Assembly (NCBI GenBank): GCA_003003725.1
Contig: PVWI01000020.1
Location: 1-38,032 of the forward strand
DNA: 38,032 nt
Direction of reading: 5' to 3'
Origin: a filamentous cyanobacterium Phorm 6
Lineage (GTDB): Bacteria; Cyanobacteriota; Cyanobacteriia; Cyanobacteriales; Microcoleaceae
Shown here: piece after piece, positions 7,617 to 14,799 of the stretch
Layout: each line of letters begins with the position of its first letter
Numbering within the stretch: the stretch's first letter is position 1
Position numbers and translations under genes: made by a program
The notes under the pieces: model-generated
The model's database searches: none
Told to the model about the DNA's origin: nothing
What the model saw: only the letters and a program-made list of their open reading frames with translations

Positions 7617-8447
7617 ATGATGATGTCTAATTCGCAGAGTCGATCGCTCACAGCAATTCAAGAGCTCATAGAAGTGGTGGCAAAATTGCGAGATCCAGAC
7701 GGCGGATGTCCTTGGGATTTGGCCCAAACGCCCCAAACTCTGATTCCGCACATCATTGAGGAAGCTTACGAAACGGCTGATGCGATTCGCCAAGGAGATC
7801 GAAATGCGATCGTCGAAGAATTGGGCGACTTACTGTTACAAGTAGTTTTACAAGCTCAAATTGCCAGCGAATCCAGTCAATTCACCCTCGCAGAAATCGC
7901 CGACGGGATTACAGAAAAACTGATTCGTCGTCATCCGCACGTCTTCGGCGATGTCGAGATTAATAGTGTCGAAGAAGTGAACGAAAATTGGGAAAAAATC
8001 AAAGCAGCCGAAAAAGGCGAAACTGCTCAAAAACCAACTTTAGCATCAAAACTGAGCCGTTATGCTAGCACTTTACCACCGATCGCCGCCGGGATAAAAA
8101 TCTCTCAAAAAGCGGCGGAAGTAAATTTTGATTGGGAAAGTGTGGACGGCGTTTGGGATAAATTCCACGAAGAAATGGCAGAATTTGAACACGCTCTCAA
8201 ACACGAGGACAAAGCAGCGCAGGAGTCGGAATTGGGAGATATTATGTTTGTGTTGATTCAATTAGCTCGCTGGTACGATTTAGATGCGTCGTCCGCTTTG
8301 CAGGGAACGAACGATCGCTTCGTGCAACGGTTTGCCTTAGTTGAGGCAAAGTGCGATCGACCTTTGTCAGATTATCCGCCCGAAGAGTTAGATGCTTTGT
8401 GGAATCAGGCTAAAGCAATGCTAGCGAAACAAAAGGGTGCGCCGTAA
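7617..8447 (+). CDS. mazG: Nucleoside triphosphate pyrophosphohydrolase MazG
   Basis: A 276-aa protein with the two tandem MazG domains. The first has CPWDLAQTPQTLIPHIIEEAYE and VEELGDLLLQVVLQAQ (EExxE...ExxD metal-binding residues). The second (about residues 160-250) has KFHEEMAEFEHAL...ESELGDIMFVLIQLARW. MazG hydrolyses NTPs and dNTPs to the monophosphate and pyrophosphate and so cleans aberrant nucleotides. The gene starts directly at the stop codon of the DUF2227 gene (TAA-ATG); ATG codons at 7617, 7620 and 7623 cannot be told apart from the sequence. It converges with the XRE gene, leaving one base between the two stop codons. Confidence 0.93.
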   Translation: MMMSNSQSRSLTAIQELIEVVAKLRDPDGGCPWDLAQTPQTLIPHIIEEAYETADAIRQGDRNAIVEELGDLLLQVVLQAQIASESSQFTLAEIADGITEKLIRRHPHVFGDVEINSVEEVNENWEKIKAAEKGETAQKPTLASKLSRYASTLPPIAAGIKISQKAAEVNFDWESVDGVWDKFHEEMAEFEHALKHEDKAAQESELGDIMFVLIQLARWYDLDASSALQGTNDRFVQRFALVEAKCDRPLSDYPPEELDALWNQAKAMLAKQKGAP

Positions 8448-8448
8448 T

Positions 8449-8850
8449 TCACTCGTAAAGCTTCGCGTCGTTGTACGGCGGATGTTCGCAGGCGATGTAA
8501 AGGGCGTTTGTCGGTTCGAGGGGTTGATTTGTTATGGGATCGATCGGCTTCAGGACAAAGCATAACAGAGAGAGCGATCGCCAATCCAAGCTTTCTAATT
8601 TGCCCCGTTCATAGCGGCTAACAGTCGCATTACTAATACCCACATCTTTGGGTACAGGTTCTCCGGCTGTCCGAAACAAAGCAGCCTCATATTCTTTTGT
8701 CACCATTTCTGTTTCAATAATTGACCAGCCTCGAACCTCTCTAGCTGCTTTCAGAAGTTTGCCCAATCTACCGCGTCCCGTATCCGTGAATCGCACAGGG
8801 CGTAGTTTTTCCTGCTCAACGACAGCCTTAAAGTCAAGAAATCCCGGCAT
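8449..8850 (-). CDS. XRE-like helix-turn-helix regulator, copy A
   Basis: A 133-aa protein. The motif GISNATVSRYERGKLESLDWRSLSLL (about residues 72-97) is the recognition half of an XRE/Cro-type helix-turn-helix; the region before it (GRLGKLLKAAREVRGWSI) is the first helix pair, separated by a longer insert than usual. The C-terminus ACEHPPYNDAKLYE is shared almost word for word with copy B (9573-9977). It is divergent from the 126-aa gene at 9029, with 178 bp between the starts holding a palindrome at 8942-8951. Probably represses its own divergent promoter (inference). AGG is found eight to ten bases before the ATG. Confidence 0.8.
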   Translation of the reverse strand: MPGFLDFKAVVEQEKLRPVRFTDTGRGRLGKLLKAAREVRGWSIIETEMVTKEYEAALFRTAGEPVPKDVGISNATVSRYERGKLESLDWRSLSLLCFVLKPIDPITNQPLEPTNALYIACEHPPYNDAKLYE

Positions 8851-9028
8851 TTTACAGACCTAATTTAACCCTTAAGCGAGCTTTACTTTTGCTCTGCGAA
8901 AGGCAGCATACAAGATTTTAGCATTACACATTTACAAACATAGTTGCAACTCGTCTGCATTCGTGTAGAATGTTATAGAATAGAAATCAGACACAAACTC
9001 AAGCCCCAATTTCAGGAGTGACTCAGCC
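8851..9028. promoter_or_regulatory. Divergent promoter region A with palindrome AGTTGCAACT
   Basis: The gap between the divergent XRE gene and the 126-aa gene. A perfect 10-bp palindrome AGTTGCAACT is at 8942-8951. A TATAGAAT -10-like box follows at about 8976-8983, and AGGAG at 9014-9018 is the ribosome site for the 126-aa gene. The core TTGC...GCAA is shared with the palindromes in divergent region B (10028-10090), which supports a common operator recognised by the paralogous XRE proteins (inference). Confidence 0.5.
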
Positions 9029-9409
9029 ATGACAGCACTATTTCGCCGTATCCAGCCCTCGAAAAAGCTCCGCATCACCGTGAGATCGATCGCCCAAATG
9101 CTCAAAATCCGCGAAAATCTGATTAAGCGAGTCGAATCTTGGGCTAACGTGGTGTTCGTGCACCATCACAAAGGCGGACAATTTATCTCGTACCGCAGAC
9201 TGGAAGAATGGCAAAATGCAATCGCCCATCAAATCCAAACCTGCCCCACCCTTTCCCAACTCTCGCAGCTCAAAATATCGATTCAGTACGACTGTCGGAA
9301 ATTCACAAAACAATATTTCCAAAAAAGTCTTGACTTTTTAATTGAAATGTGCATAGAAAGACAAGACATTTTAGAAATCTGGGAAAGCTCAAACTGCATT
9401 GCTTCCTAG
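9029..9409 (+). CDS. Partner of the XRE regulator, 126 aa, function unknown (copy A, intact)
   Basis: The ATG at 9029 follows AGGAG by ten bases. The protein is basic and alpha-helical. Residues about 15-60 (KLRITVRSIAQMLKIRENLIKRVESWANVV...GGQFISYRRLEEW) look like a winged or tri-helical DNA-binding domain with a helix pair and a beta hairpin (FVHHHKGGQFISY). The C-terminal half is helical with Cys residues (CPTL, YDCRKF, MCIERQD). No named family is recognised. It is always opposite an XRE gene here (two tandem copies), so a regulator/effector pair is likely; toxin, anti-repressor or phage-like switch are all possible. Confidence 0.75.
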   Translation: MTALFRRIQPSKKLRITVRSIAQMLKIRENLIKRVESWANVVFVHHHKGGQFISYRRLEEWQNAIAHQIQTCPTLSQLSQLKISIQYDCRKFTKQYFQKSLDFLIEMCIERQDILEIWESSNCIAS

Positions 9410-9572
9410 CAGAAACTCAACAGATTTACTGGGGTTGTTTTCATAGCGGAATATCGGTTTGATTTCTCAAAATGTAGAGCTAGCGTTCGGTGTTTGGGCG
9501 GTCATTTAATACTTGCATTCAGCAACACCGCTAAAGCTGTGATTTCTCAACAAAAAGGCGGTCAGTATTAAT

Positions 9573-9977
9573 TTACTCCTCGTAAAGCTTCGCATCGTTG
9601 TACGGCGGATGTTCGCAGGCGATGTAAAGGGCGTTTGTTGGTTCGAGGGGTTGATTTGTCACCGGATCGATCGGCTTGAGGACAAAGCATAGCAGAGAGA
9701 GCGATCGCCAGTCTAGATTATCCAACTTCCCGCGTTCGTAACGGTTGACTGTCGCGGCACTGATACCGACATCTTTCGGTACGGGTTGATTCATAGCCAT
9801 AAACAGCGCTTCTTCATAACCCTTGGTTTTAAACTCTGTTTCACTAACAGACCAACCTGTTGTCTGTCTTGCAGCCTTTAACATCTTGCCCAAACGCATC
9901 CGCCCCGTCTCAGTGAAGCGAACGGGACGCAATTCTTGCAGATTGTCTACCACAGCTTTGTTATAAAGTCCTGACAT
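9573..9977 (-). CDS. XRE-like helix-turn-helix regulator, copy B
   Basis: A 134-aa paralogue of the gene at 8449-8850. The segments from PVPKDVGIS to the C-terminus NDAKLYEE are nearly identical, while the N-terminal 15 residues and the segment TTGWSVSETEFKTKGYEEALF have drifted. The helix-turn-helix motif is intact (GISAATVNRYERGKLDNLDWRSL). It is divergent from the broken copy of the 126-aa gene (10162-10589). The downstream gap 9410-9572 holds no gene. Copy B looks functional, so its own promoter is probably kept although its partner is broken. Confidence 0.8.
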   Translation of the reverse strand: MSGLYNKAVVDNLQELRPVRFTETGRMRLGKMLKAARQTTGWSVSETEFKTKGYEEALFMAMNQPVPKDVGISAATVNRYERGKLDNLDWRSLSLLCFVLKPIDPVTNQPLEPTNALYIACEHPPYNDAKLYEE

Positions 9978-10027
9978 TTTTTCTACCTAGCTTAACCCTC
10001 AAACTATCACAGCATCAACGATTGAGG

Positions 10028-10105
10028 GTTGCTCATGCAACATCTGAGCTTAAATTTAAGTTTAAATAAAATCGACTTGCACTTGTGCAATGAGACTGTT
10101 ATACA
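10028..10105 (+). promoter_or_regulatory. Divergent promoter B with two operator-like palindromes
   Basis: A -35/-10 pair TTGCAC (10077-10082) and TATACA (10100-10105) is separated by exactly 17 bases and points to the broken 126-aa gene. The -35 box lies in a palindrome TTGCAC-TT-GTGCAA (10077-10090). A second palindrome GTTGC-TCAT-GCAAC is at 10028-10041. Both share TTGC...GCAA arms with the palindrome in region A, as expected of an operator for the XRE regulators (inference). Confidence 0.6.
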
Positions 10106-10161
10106 CTAATATGTAATTAAGTCTAAACAGAACTTGCATCTCAAGCCCTGAGTATACAGCC

Positions 10162-10589
10162 ATGACACCACTATTTCGCCGCATCCAACCCTCGAAAAAG
10201 CTCCGCATCACCGTTCGGTCGTAGGCGTAAGCCGGGGCGTAGCCATCGCCCAAATGCTCAAAATCCGCCAAAATCTAATTAAGCGAGTCGAATCCTGGGC
10301 TAACGTGGTGTTTGTGCATCGGCTCGACAAAGGCGGACAATTTATCAGCTACCGTTCGCTTCAAGAATGGCAAAATGCGTTAGCGAAGCCCTCGAAGAGG
10401 ATCGGGCACCAAATCCAAACTTGCCCCACCCTTTCTGAACTCTCGAAACTCGCCACATCCATTAAACACGACAGCCGAAAATTCAAGAAACAATATCTCC
10501 AACAAACACTTGACTTTTTAAATCAAATGTGCATTGAAAGACAAGACACTCTCGAAATCTGGGAAAGCTTAAACAGCCTTGCTTCCTAG
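10162..10589 (+). pseudogene. Partner of the XRE regulator, copy B, broken by two small repeat insertions
   Basis: The ATG at 10162 starts MTPLFRRIQPSKKLRITVRS, matching copy A at 9029, and then hits a stop. Relative to copy A, 23 bases (TAGGCGTAAGCCGGGGCGTAGCC, written here as TAGGCGTAAG at its start and GGCGTAGCC at its end) are inserted after codon 20, giving a stop and a shift of two. The rest continues in another frame from 10254 (111 residues, MLKIRQNLIKRVESWANVV...). A second insertion of 21 bases (from about 10378) adds seven residues in frame (LAKPSKRIG in place of IA). Both inserts belong to the small GCGTAGC/GCGAAGCC dispersed repeats. A shortened product from 10254 is possible but would lack the start of the domain. 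Confidence 0.8.
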
Positions 10590-10706
10590 CAGAAACTCAG
10601 CAGATTTCTTTGTCTAAAACAGAAGCGAAACATTTGCGAGCAATTGCGAGATAAAATCACCCCAAAATCACGCGCCAATGCTCCGCCACATCCGGCACAA
10701 AACCAA

Positions 10707-11192
10707 TTAAGACATTGACTGAGCAATATAATCAAAATAAGGAGCAGCTTCCTTAGCATCATCCTGATTGAGCAAAGCCAAAGAAGCTTCCTTCAAACAG
10801 CGGATAGCTTCCACCATCCCAGGAACAGGAACGCCCAGAGAATTGTACATTTCCCGAACGCCAATCAAACCGATAGTTTCGATCGGCTCCTTGTCACCCG
10901 CCAAGATACCATAGGTAATCAGACGCAAGTACCAGCCGTAGTCTCGCAGACACAAAGCCCGTTCGCGTTGGCCGTAAGCATTACCTCCGGGGGAGATAAA
11001 ATCAGGGCGTTTTTTCCAGAGTTTTTTGCTAGCTTCTTCAACAATTTTTTTCTCACTGTCAGAAAGCGCAGTAGCAATACGCACCCGCTGTTCTCCCGTT
11101 TTAAAAAAATCTTTGATGCTTTGAAGTTCGCCGGTACTGGGATAGCGAAGTTCGTCGTCGGCTTGGAGAATAAATTGGCTAACTACGCTCAT
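10707..11192 (-). CDS. apcD: Allophycocyanin alpha-B subunit
   Basis: A 161-aa phycobiliprotein, the family's usual length. The sequence [23 protein letters not shown] and the phycocyanobilin-binding [17 protein letters not shown] (chromophore Cys at about residue 81) identify an allophycocyanin; the specific residues throughout ([29 protein letters not shown]) favour ApcD over ApcA. ApcD is a terminal emitter of the phycobilisome core and passes energy mainly to photosystem I. It stands alone, as apcD usually does. The upstream region is occupied by a structured element (11252-11628), so its promoter either lies within 60 bp of the ATG or has been displaced. Confidence 0.92.
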   Translation of the reverse strand: MSVVSQFILQADDELRYPSTGELQSIKDFFKTGEQRVRIATALSDSEKKIVEEASKKLWKKRPDFISPGGNAYGQRERALCLRDYGWYLRLITYGILAGDKEPIETIGLIGVREMYNSLGVPVPGMVEAIRCLKEASLALLNQDDAKEAAPYFDYIAQSMS

Positions 11193-11251
11193 AAAAAAAC
11201 TCGGTAAGTGGGAAACTAAAAGTCTTTAGACCTGAGAGAAAAAGGCCGCGA

Positions 11252-11628
11252 GCGGTTTTAACCGCCGTGAATCCCCTTGCGGGGTAGAGGGGTATGGTTG
11301 CCCCTCTGCGGAGATATGGTTGTCTCCAAGCCCTTACGGGTAATGTTAGCTTCGCCAATGTTATGAGAGCTTTTTATATCTGCAACACTGTTTCAGTGAC
11401 TTTAAAACTGTTTAATTGCAGATGACAGAGCAAGGAACTAGCTACGCATCCCAGGGTGTCATGACTCAAATAACGTAGTCAGTTAAGACTTAGGCTGGTC
11501 AACACAGCTTGCTCGATTGCTCTTACAAGCTCAGTGGCACTTAGCCCTGAGTTGCTGACTGTTATTCAAAAAAATTGAGGATATTTCAGAGTAAGATTAA
11601 TTGACATTCTCATCCCTTAAAGATGAGA
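11252..11628 (+). ncRNA. Candidate structured RNA / ORF-less IS200-IS605- or HEARO-like element
   Basis: A chain of hairpins runs through this stretch: GCGGTT/AACCGC (11252-11265), CCCC-TTGC-GGGG (11273-11284), AGAGGGG/CCCCTCT (11286-11307), GGAGA/TCTCC (11310-11327), CCC-TTAC-GGG (11331-11340), a nested pair ATCTGCAA/TTGCAGAT (11378-11423) enclosing CACTG-TTT-CAGTG, AGCTTG/CAAGCT (11506-11531), and finally TCTCATC-CCTTAAA-GATGAGA (11608-11628), preceded by TTGACAT. The last part resembles the subterminal right-end hairpin of cyanobacterial IS200/IS605-type elements, from memory of that family. G-U pairs that extend two of the stems favour the plus strand. No protein is encoded. Hairpins are seen; element identity is inferred. 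Confidence 0.4.
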
Positions 11629-12029
11629 TTATTGCTGGGGCGATTTACTTGGCTTCTAACATTTATCAACCTTAGAAGTAGCAGGTAAATCTCAGCAAGC
11701 GTTATGCTTAGCGTTCAAGCCAGTTTCCCTGTGTTCCAGGGTACTGCGGGAAAAACTCAAAAACTGCAAGTAAGAGTTTTGATGTCGGCAGACACTTTGA
11801 CTGTTTAATGAGTTTTTGCTACATCGCCCCAACAGCATATCGCACCGACTCGATCGGGGGCAATCTCCCCGGTTGAAGCACAGGCTTTAGCAGCAAAAGG
11901 TTCAGCAGCAGGAATACAGCCTGTCATTGAACTTGGGTGCGATGGCTTACGCCCCGCTTCGCTACGACTGGCTCTCAGTAAACAGAGAGCGATTTTGCAT
12001 TACCATATTAAATCCTACCACGACTACTT
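11629..12029. other. Intergenic region upstream of rlmD with residual structure and a dispersed repeat
   Basis: No gene seen. It contains an imperfect stem (GATTTAC...CTTC at about 11642-11656 against GAAG...GTAAATC at about 11673-11689), a CCCTG-TGTTC-CAGGG hairpin at about 11729-11743, and a GCGATGGCTTACGCCCCGC repeat at about 11940-11958. This last repeat is a reverse-orientation relative of the insert that broke the gene at 10162. The rlmD promoter should lie in the last 100 bases but is not obvious. Confidence 0.5.
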
Positions 12030-13442
12030 GTGACCAAATCTAAATTCCCTACCCCAAACTCTACGAAATTGGCAAACCCTTGCCAGCAAGGTCAACTGAT
12101 TGAGCTTGAGATTACCGACTTGACAGACACCGGCGACGGAGTTGGTCGTTACGATGAGCTCGTTATATTTGTGTCCGATACCGTTCCGGGCGATCGCATC
12201 CTGGCTCGCCTCGTGCAAGTCAAATCCGGCTATGCTACAGGCAAGCTGGACACACTTCTTTCAGCATCCGAACACCGCATCCGAGCCAACTGTATTGTCG
12301 CCGACAAGTGCGGCGGCTGTCAGTGGCAGCACGTAGATTATGAATATCAGCTTACAGCCAAGCAAAATCAGATAGTTCAAGCTTTAGAACGGATTGGCGG
12401 ATTTAGCGATTTGCAAGTCGATGAAATTTTAACGGGAAAAATCGAGGGATTTCCCCAATTTTTGGGATATCGCAACAAAGCGACTTATCCCGTGGCAGTT
12501 TCTGCGACAGGTCAAGTCCAAGCAGGTTACTATCAAAAAAGCACCCACAAATTAGTCAATCTGAATCAGTGTCCGGTGCAAGATCCGCGCCTCAATCCTT
12601 TGTTAAAAGAAGTCAAAGAAGACATCCACTGGAGGGATTGGCCAGTTTACGATGAAAAGAAACATACAGGAGAATTGCGTCACTTGTCCTTACGAATCGG
12701 ACGGCGCACGGGCGAGATGCTGCTAACTTTAATAGTTCGCACTGGAGAATTGCCGGGAATCGAAGAACAAGCATCTGAGTGGCTGAATCGCTATCCTCAA
12801 CTGGTCGGTGTTTGTTTGAATGTAAATTCAGCTCAAACTAATGTAATTTTTGGTGCAGAAACTCGCTGTATTGCGGGTCAGTCTTATTTGCGAGAAAGGT
12901 TTGCTGGCTTGAACTTTCAGCTAAGGGCAGATACTTTTTTCCAGGTAAATACAGAGGCTGCTGAAGCGTTGTTGGAAGTGATTGTCGGGGAATTGAATTT
13001 ACAAGGAAACGAGGTTTTGGTGGATGCTTACTGCGGCATTGGGACTTTTACTTTACCGCTGGCGAAACAAGTGAAAATAGCCATTGGTTTGGAAGTGCAA
13101 CCGGCGGCGATCGAGCAAGCCAGATTAAATGCTGAATTAAATGATTTGAGAAATGTCGAGTTTCAGGTAGGAACTGTAGAGAATTTGCTGCCTACTTTGG
13201 GATTGACACCGGATATTGTACTGCTAGATCCGCCGCGTAAAGGGTGCGATCGGGCGGTTTTGGAAACAATCAAGGAAATCAAACCAAATCGCATTGTTTA
13301 TGTTAGCTGCAAGCCTGCTACTTTGGCTCGCGACCTCAAGATTTTGTGCGAAAATGGGGATTATAAGTTAGCGCGGGTGCAGCCTGCGGATTTCTTTCCT
13401 CAGACTTCTCATGTGGAGTGTGTGGCGTTTTTGGTGAGGTAG
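12030..13442 (+). CDS. rlmD: 23S rRNA (uracil-5-)-methyltransferase, RlmD/RumA type
   Basis: A 470-aa protein started at the GTG at 12030. It begins with a TRAM domain (residues about 20-80, LIELEITDLTDTGDGVGRYD), followed by an iron-sulfur cluster motif CIVADKCGGC at about residues 90-99 with a fourth Cys near NQCPVQDP. The methyltransferase domain shows motif I VDAYCGIGTFTLPLA and the catalytic LLDPPRKGCD plus VYVSCKPATLARDL with its nucleophilic Cys. The family methylates C5 of a uridine in 23S rRNA; the exact target (U1939 or U747 type) is not readable here. The gene has no clear ribosome site. Confidence 0.9.
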   Translation: MTKSKFPTPNSTKLANPCQQGQLIELEITDLTDTGDGVGRYDELVIFVSDTVPGDRILARLVQVKSGYATGKLDTLLSASEHRIRANCIVADKCGGCQWQHVDYEYQLTAKQNQIVQALERIGGFSDLQVDEILTGKIEGFPQFLGYRNKATYPVAVSATGQVQAGYYQKSTHKLVNLNQCPVQDPRLNPLLKEVKEDIHWRDWPVYDEKKHTGELRHLSLRIGRRTGEMLLTLIVRTGELPGIEEQASEWLNRYPQLVGVCLNVNSAQTNVIFGAETRCIAGQSYLRERFAGLNFQLRADTFFQVNTEAAEALLEVIVGELNLQGNEVLVDAYCGIGTFTLPLAKQVKIAIGLEVQPAAIEQARLNAELNDLRNVEFQVGTVENLLPTLGLTPDIVLLDPPRKGCDRAVLETIKEIKPNRIVYVSCKPATLARDLKILCENGDYKLARVQPADFFPQTSHVECVAFLVR

Positions 13443-13447
13443 CTTAA

Positions 13448-13531
13448 GGGGCGATCGCTTTTTGGGAATGAAAGGGCGATCGAGCTTATTTGATTCTTGG
13501 GATTTTGGCTGAGTGTTATAATACTATGTTG
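13448..13531 (+). promoter_or_regulatory. Promoter module upstream of xisHI (shared with the next operon)
   Basis: The module has two HIP1-containing words, GGGCGATCGCTTTTTGGG and AATGAAAGGGCGATCG, then TGATTCTTGGGATTTTGGCT, then an extended -10 TGT-TATAAT with TATAAT at 13517-13522. Almost the same module is at 14371-14450 in front of the DUF433-DUF5615 operon. No good -35 box is seen, as expected of an extended -10 promoter. Confidence 0.55.
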
Positions 13532-13592
13532 TGCTAAGTTCCTAAGTGCGCGGGTTTGGATAGAATGGAAATAAGGTCTGTGAGTAAAGTCT

Positions 13593-14012
13593 ATGTCGGC
13601 TAGGGATGTTTTCCATGAGTCTGTCAAATCCGCTCTCTTGAAGGATAATTGGGTGATTACCCACGCTCCGCTGAAGCTAAAGTTTAGCAAAGACGATCGG
13701 CTCAGGATTGACTTGGGAGCGGAACAGCTCCTAGTCGCAGAGCGAGGTGTGCAGAAGATTGCGGTGGAGGTTAAAAGCTTTCTGAGTGAATCAGCCATGT
13801 TTGATTTCCACCTAGCCCTAGGTCAATTCCTGAATTATCGACTAGCGCTCAGGAGTCTGGAGGCGGATCGATCGCTCTATTTAGCAGTTCCGATCGCAGC
13901 CTATAATTCATTTTTCTGTCGTGCTTTGCCCCAAGCGGCCATCGCTGAATATGATTTGAAGTTGTTGGTATACGACCCTACTAATGAGGTGATTGTGGAA
14001 TGGATCGATTAG
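13593..14012 (+). CDS. XisH-family protein (fdxN element excision controlling factor type)
   Basis: A 139-aa protein typical of XisH: MSARDVFHESVKSALLKDNWVITHAPLKL, then DLGAEQLLVAERGVQKIAVEVKSF at about residues 46-68. The pattern D-x(n)-EVK resembles the PD-(D/E)xK nuclease core, and XisH proteins are thought to share that fold. In Anabaena, XisH and XisI help the recombinase XisF excise the fdxN element, but the families are far more common than such elements, and no recombinase is seen here. It overlaps xisI by 13 bases. It is preceded by an extended -10 promoter at 13514-13522. Confidence 0.88.
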   Translation: MSARDVFHESVKSALLKDNWVITHAPLKLKFSKDDRLRIDLGAEQLLVAERGVQKIAVEVKSFLSESAMFDFHLALGQFLNYRLALRSLEADRSLYLAVPIAAYNSFFCRALPQAAIAEYDLKLLVYDPTNEVIVEWID

Positions 14013-14335
14013 CTAAATATCGGCAGATTGTTCGCACTTTCCTCATGGAATATAGCAAGACTAAACCTATCAATGACGACATTGAAATCCAGGTATTATT
14101 AGACACCGAACATGATCATTATCAGATAGTAGATTTAGGTTGGGACGGTCACAATCGGATTTATAGTTGCCCGATCCACTTAGACATCCGAAATGAAAAA
14201 GTCTGGATTCAACGCAATCAAACCGATGAACTGATTGGTGAGGAGTTAGTGCTGATGGGTGTGGCACGGGAGGATATTGTTTTGGGGCTTCAGCCTCCCT
14301 ATGCAAGGCAGTTTACGAGCTATGGTGTTGCTTAG
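14000..14335 (+). CDS. XisI-family protein (fdxN element excision controlling factor type)
   Basis: A 111-aa XisI protein: MDRLAKYRQIVRTFLMEYS at the start, then DTEHDHYQIVDLGWDG (about residues 35-50), and the C-terminal LQPPYARQFTSYGVA. It begins inside the last codons of xisH, so translation is probably coupled. The pair has the shape of a two-gene toxin-antitoxin-like module: a nuclease-like first gene and a small partner. That idea is inference. The partner recombinase of true fdxN excision is absent. A duplicated promoter module (14371-14450) begins 35 bases after its stop codon. Confidence 0.88.
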   Translation: MDRLAKYRQIVRTFLMEYSKTKPINDDIEIQVLLDTEHDHYQIVDLGWDGHNRIYSCPIHLDIRNEKVWIQRNQTDELIGEELVLMGVAREDIVLGLQPPYARQFTSYGVA

Positions 14336-14370
14336 GCTGTTGCGATCGCACTTATAATGTCTTGTCACAA

Positions 14371-14460
14371 GGGCGATCGCTTTTGGGAATGAAAGGGCGA
14401 TCGCTTTGTTTAATTCTTTTGATTTTTGCTAACTGTTATAATACTATTTGTGCTAATATC
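14371..14460 (+). promoter_or_regulatory. Promoter module upstream of the DUF433-DUF5615 operon (copy of the xisHI module)
   Basis: It repeats the xisHI module: GGGCGATCGCTTTTGGGAAT, GAAAGGGCGATCGC, TTTAATTCTTTTGATTTTTG and an extended -10 TGT-TATAAT with TATAAT at 14437-14442, then ACTATTTGTGCTA (compare ACTATGTTGTGCTA). The ATG of the next gene is at 14485, giving a leader of about 35 bases. Confidence 0.55.
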
Positions 14461-14484
14461 CTGTAGAGATAGATCCAAAAAGCA

Positions 14485-14799
14485 ATGACATCAGCTTTAA
14501 TTTATCCTCATATCGAGAAAGTAGCGGGTCAACCCGCACGGTTGCAGCGGATACCCCGCGTGCGGGTTGCTCAGATTGTGATGGATTATCTAGCTTACGG
14601 TTGGTCAGTGGAAGAGATGTGCCGCCAGCATCCTTATTTGATGCAGTCGGAGGCTCATGCAGCAATGGCTTATTACTTCGACTTTCAAGCTGAAATTGAG
14701 CAGGAGATTCGGACGGAATGGGAGCAGGTACAACAGGAAAAATCTCTGCTTTCGCCTTCACCATTTTTCGTGAGAATGCGAGCTAAGGGGTTGTTGTAA
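14485..14799 (+). CDS. DUF433-family antitoxin-like protein
   Basis: A 104-aa protein of the DUF433 family (an HTH-like domain that pairs with DUF5615). Seen: RIPRVRVAQIVMDYLAYGWSVEEMCRQHPYLMQSEAHAAMAYYFDFQAEIEQEI, the typical region where the chain descends through helices to the acidic YYFDFQ motif. The usual N-terminal G-x-P-x-I-x-G-T-R motif is partly replaced (VAGQPARLQRIPRVRVAQI). Its TAA is directly followed by the GTG of the DUF5615 gene. In known DUF433-DUF5615 modules this is the antitoxin or regulator. Confidence 0.82.
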   Translation: MTSALIYPHIEKVAGQPARLQRIPRVRVAQIVMDYLAYGWSVEEMCRQHPYLMQSEAHAAMAYYFDFQAEIEQEIRTEWEQVQQEKSLLSPSPFFVRMRAKGLL

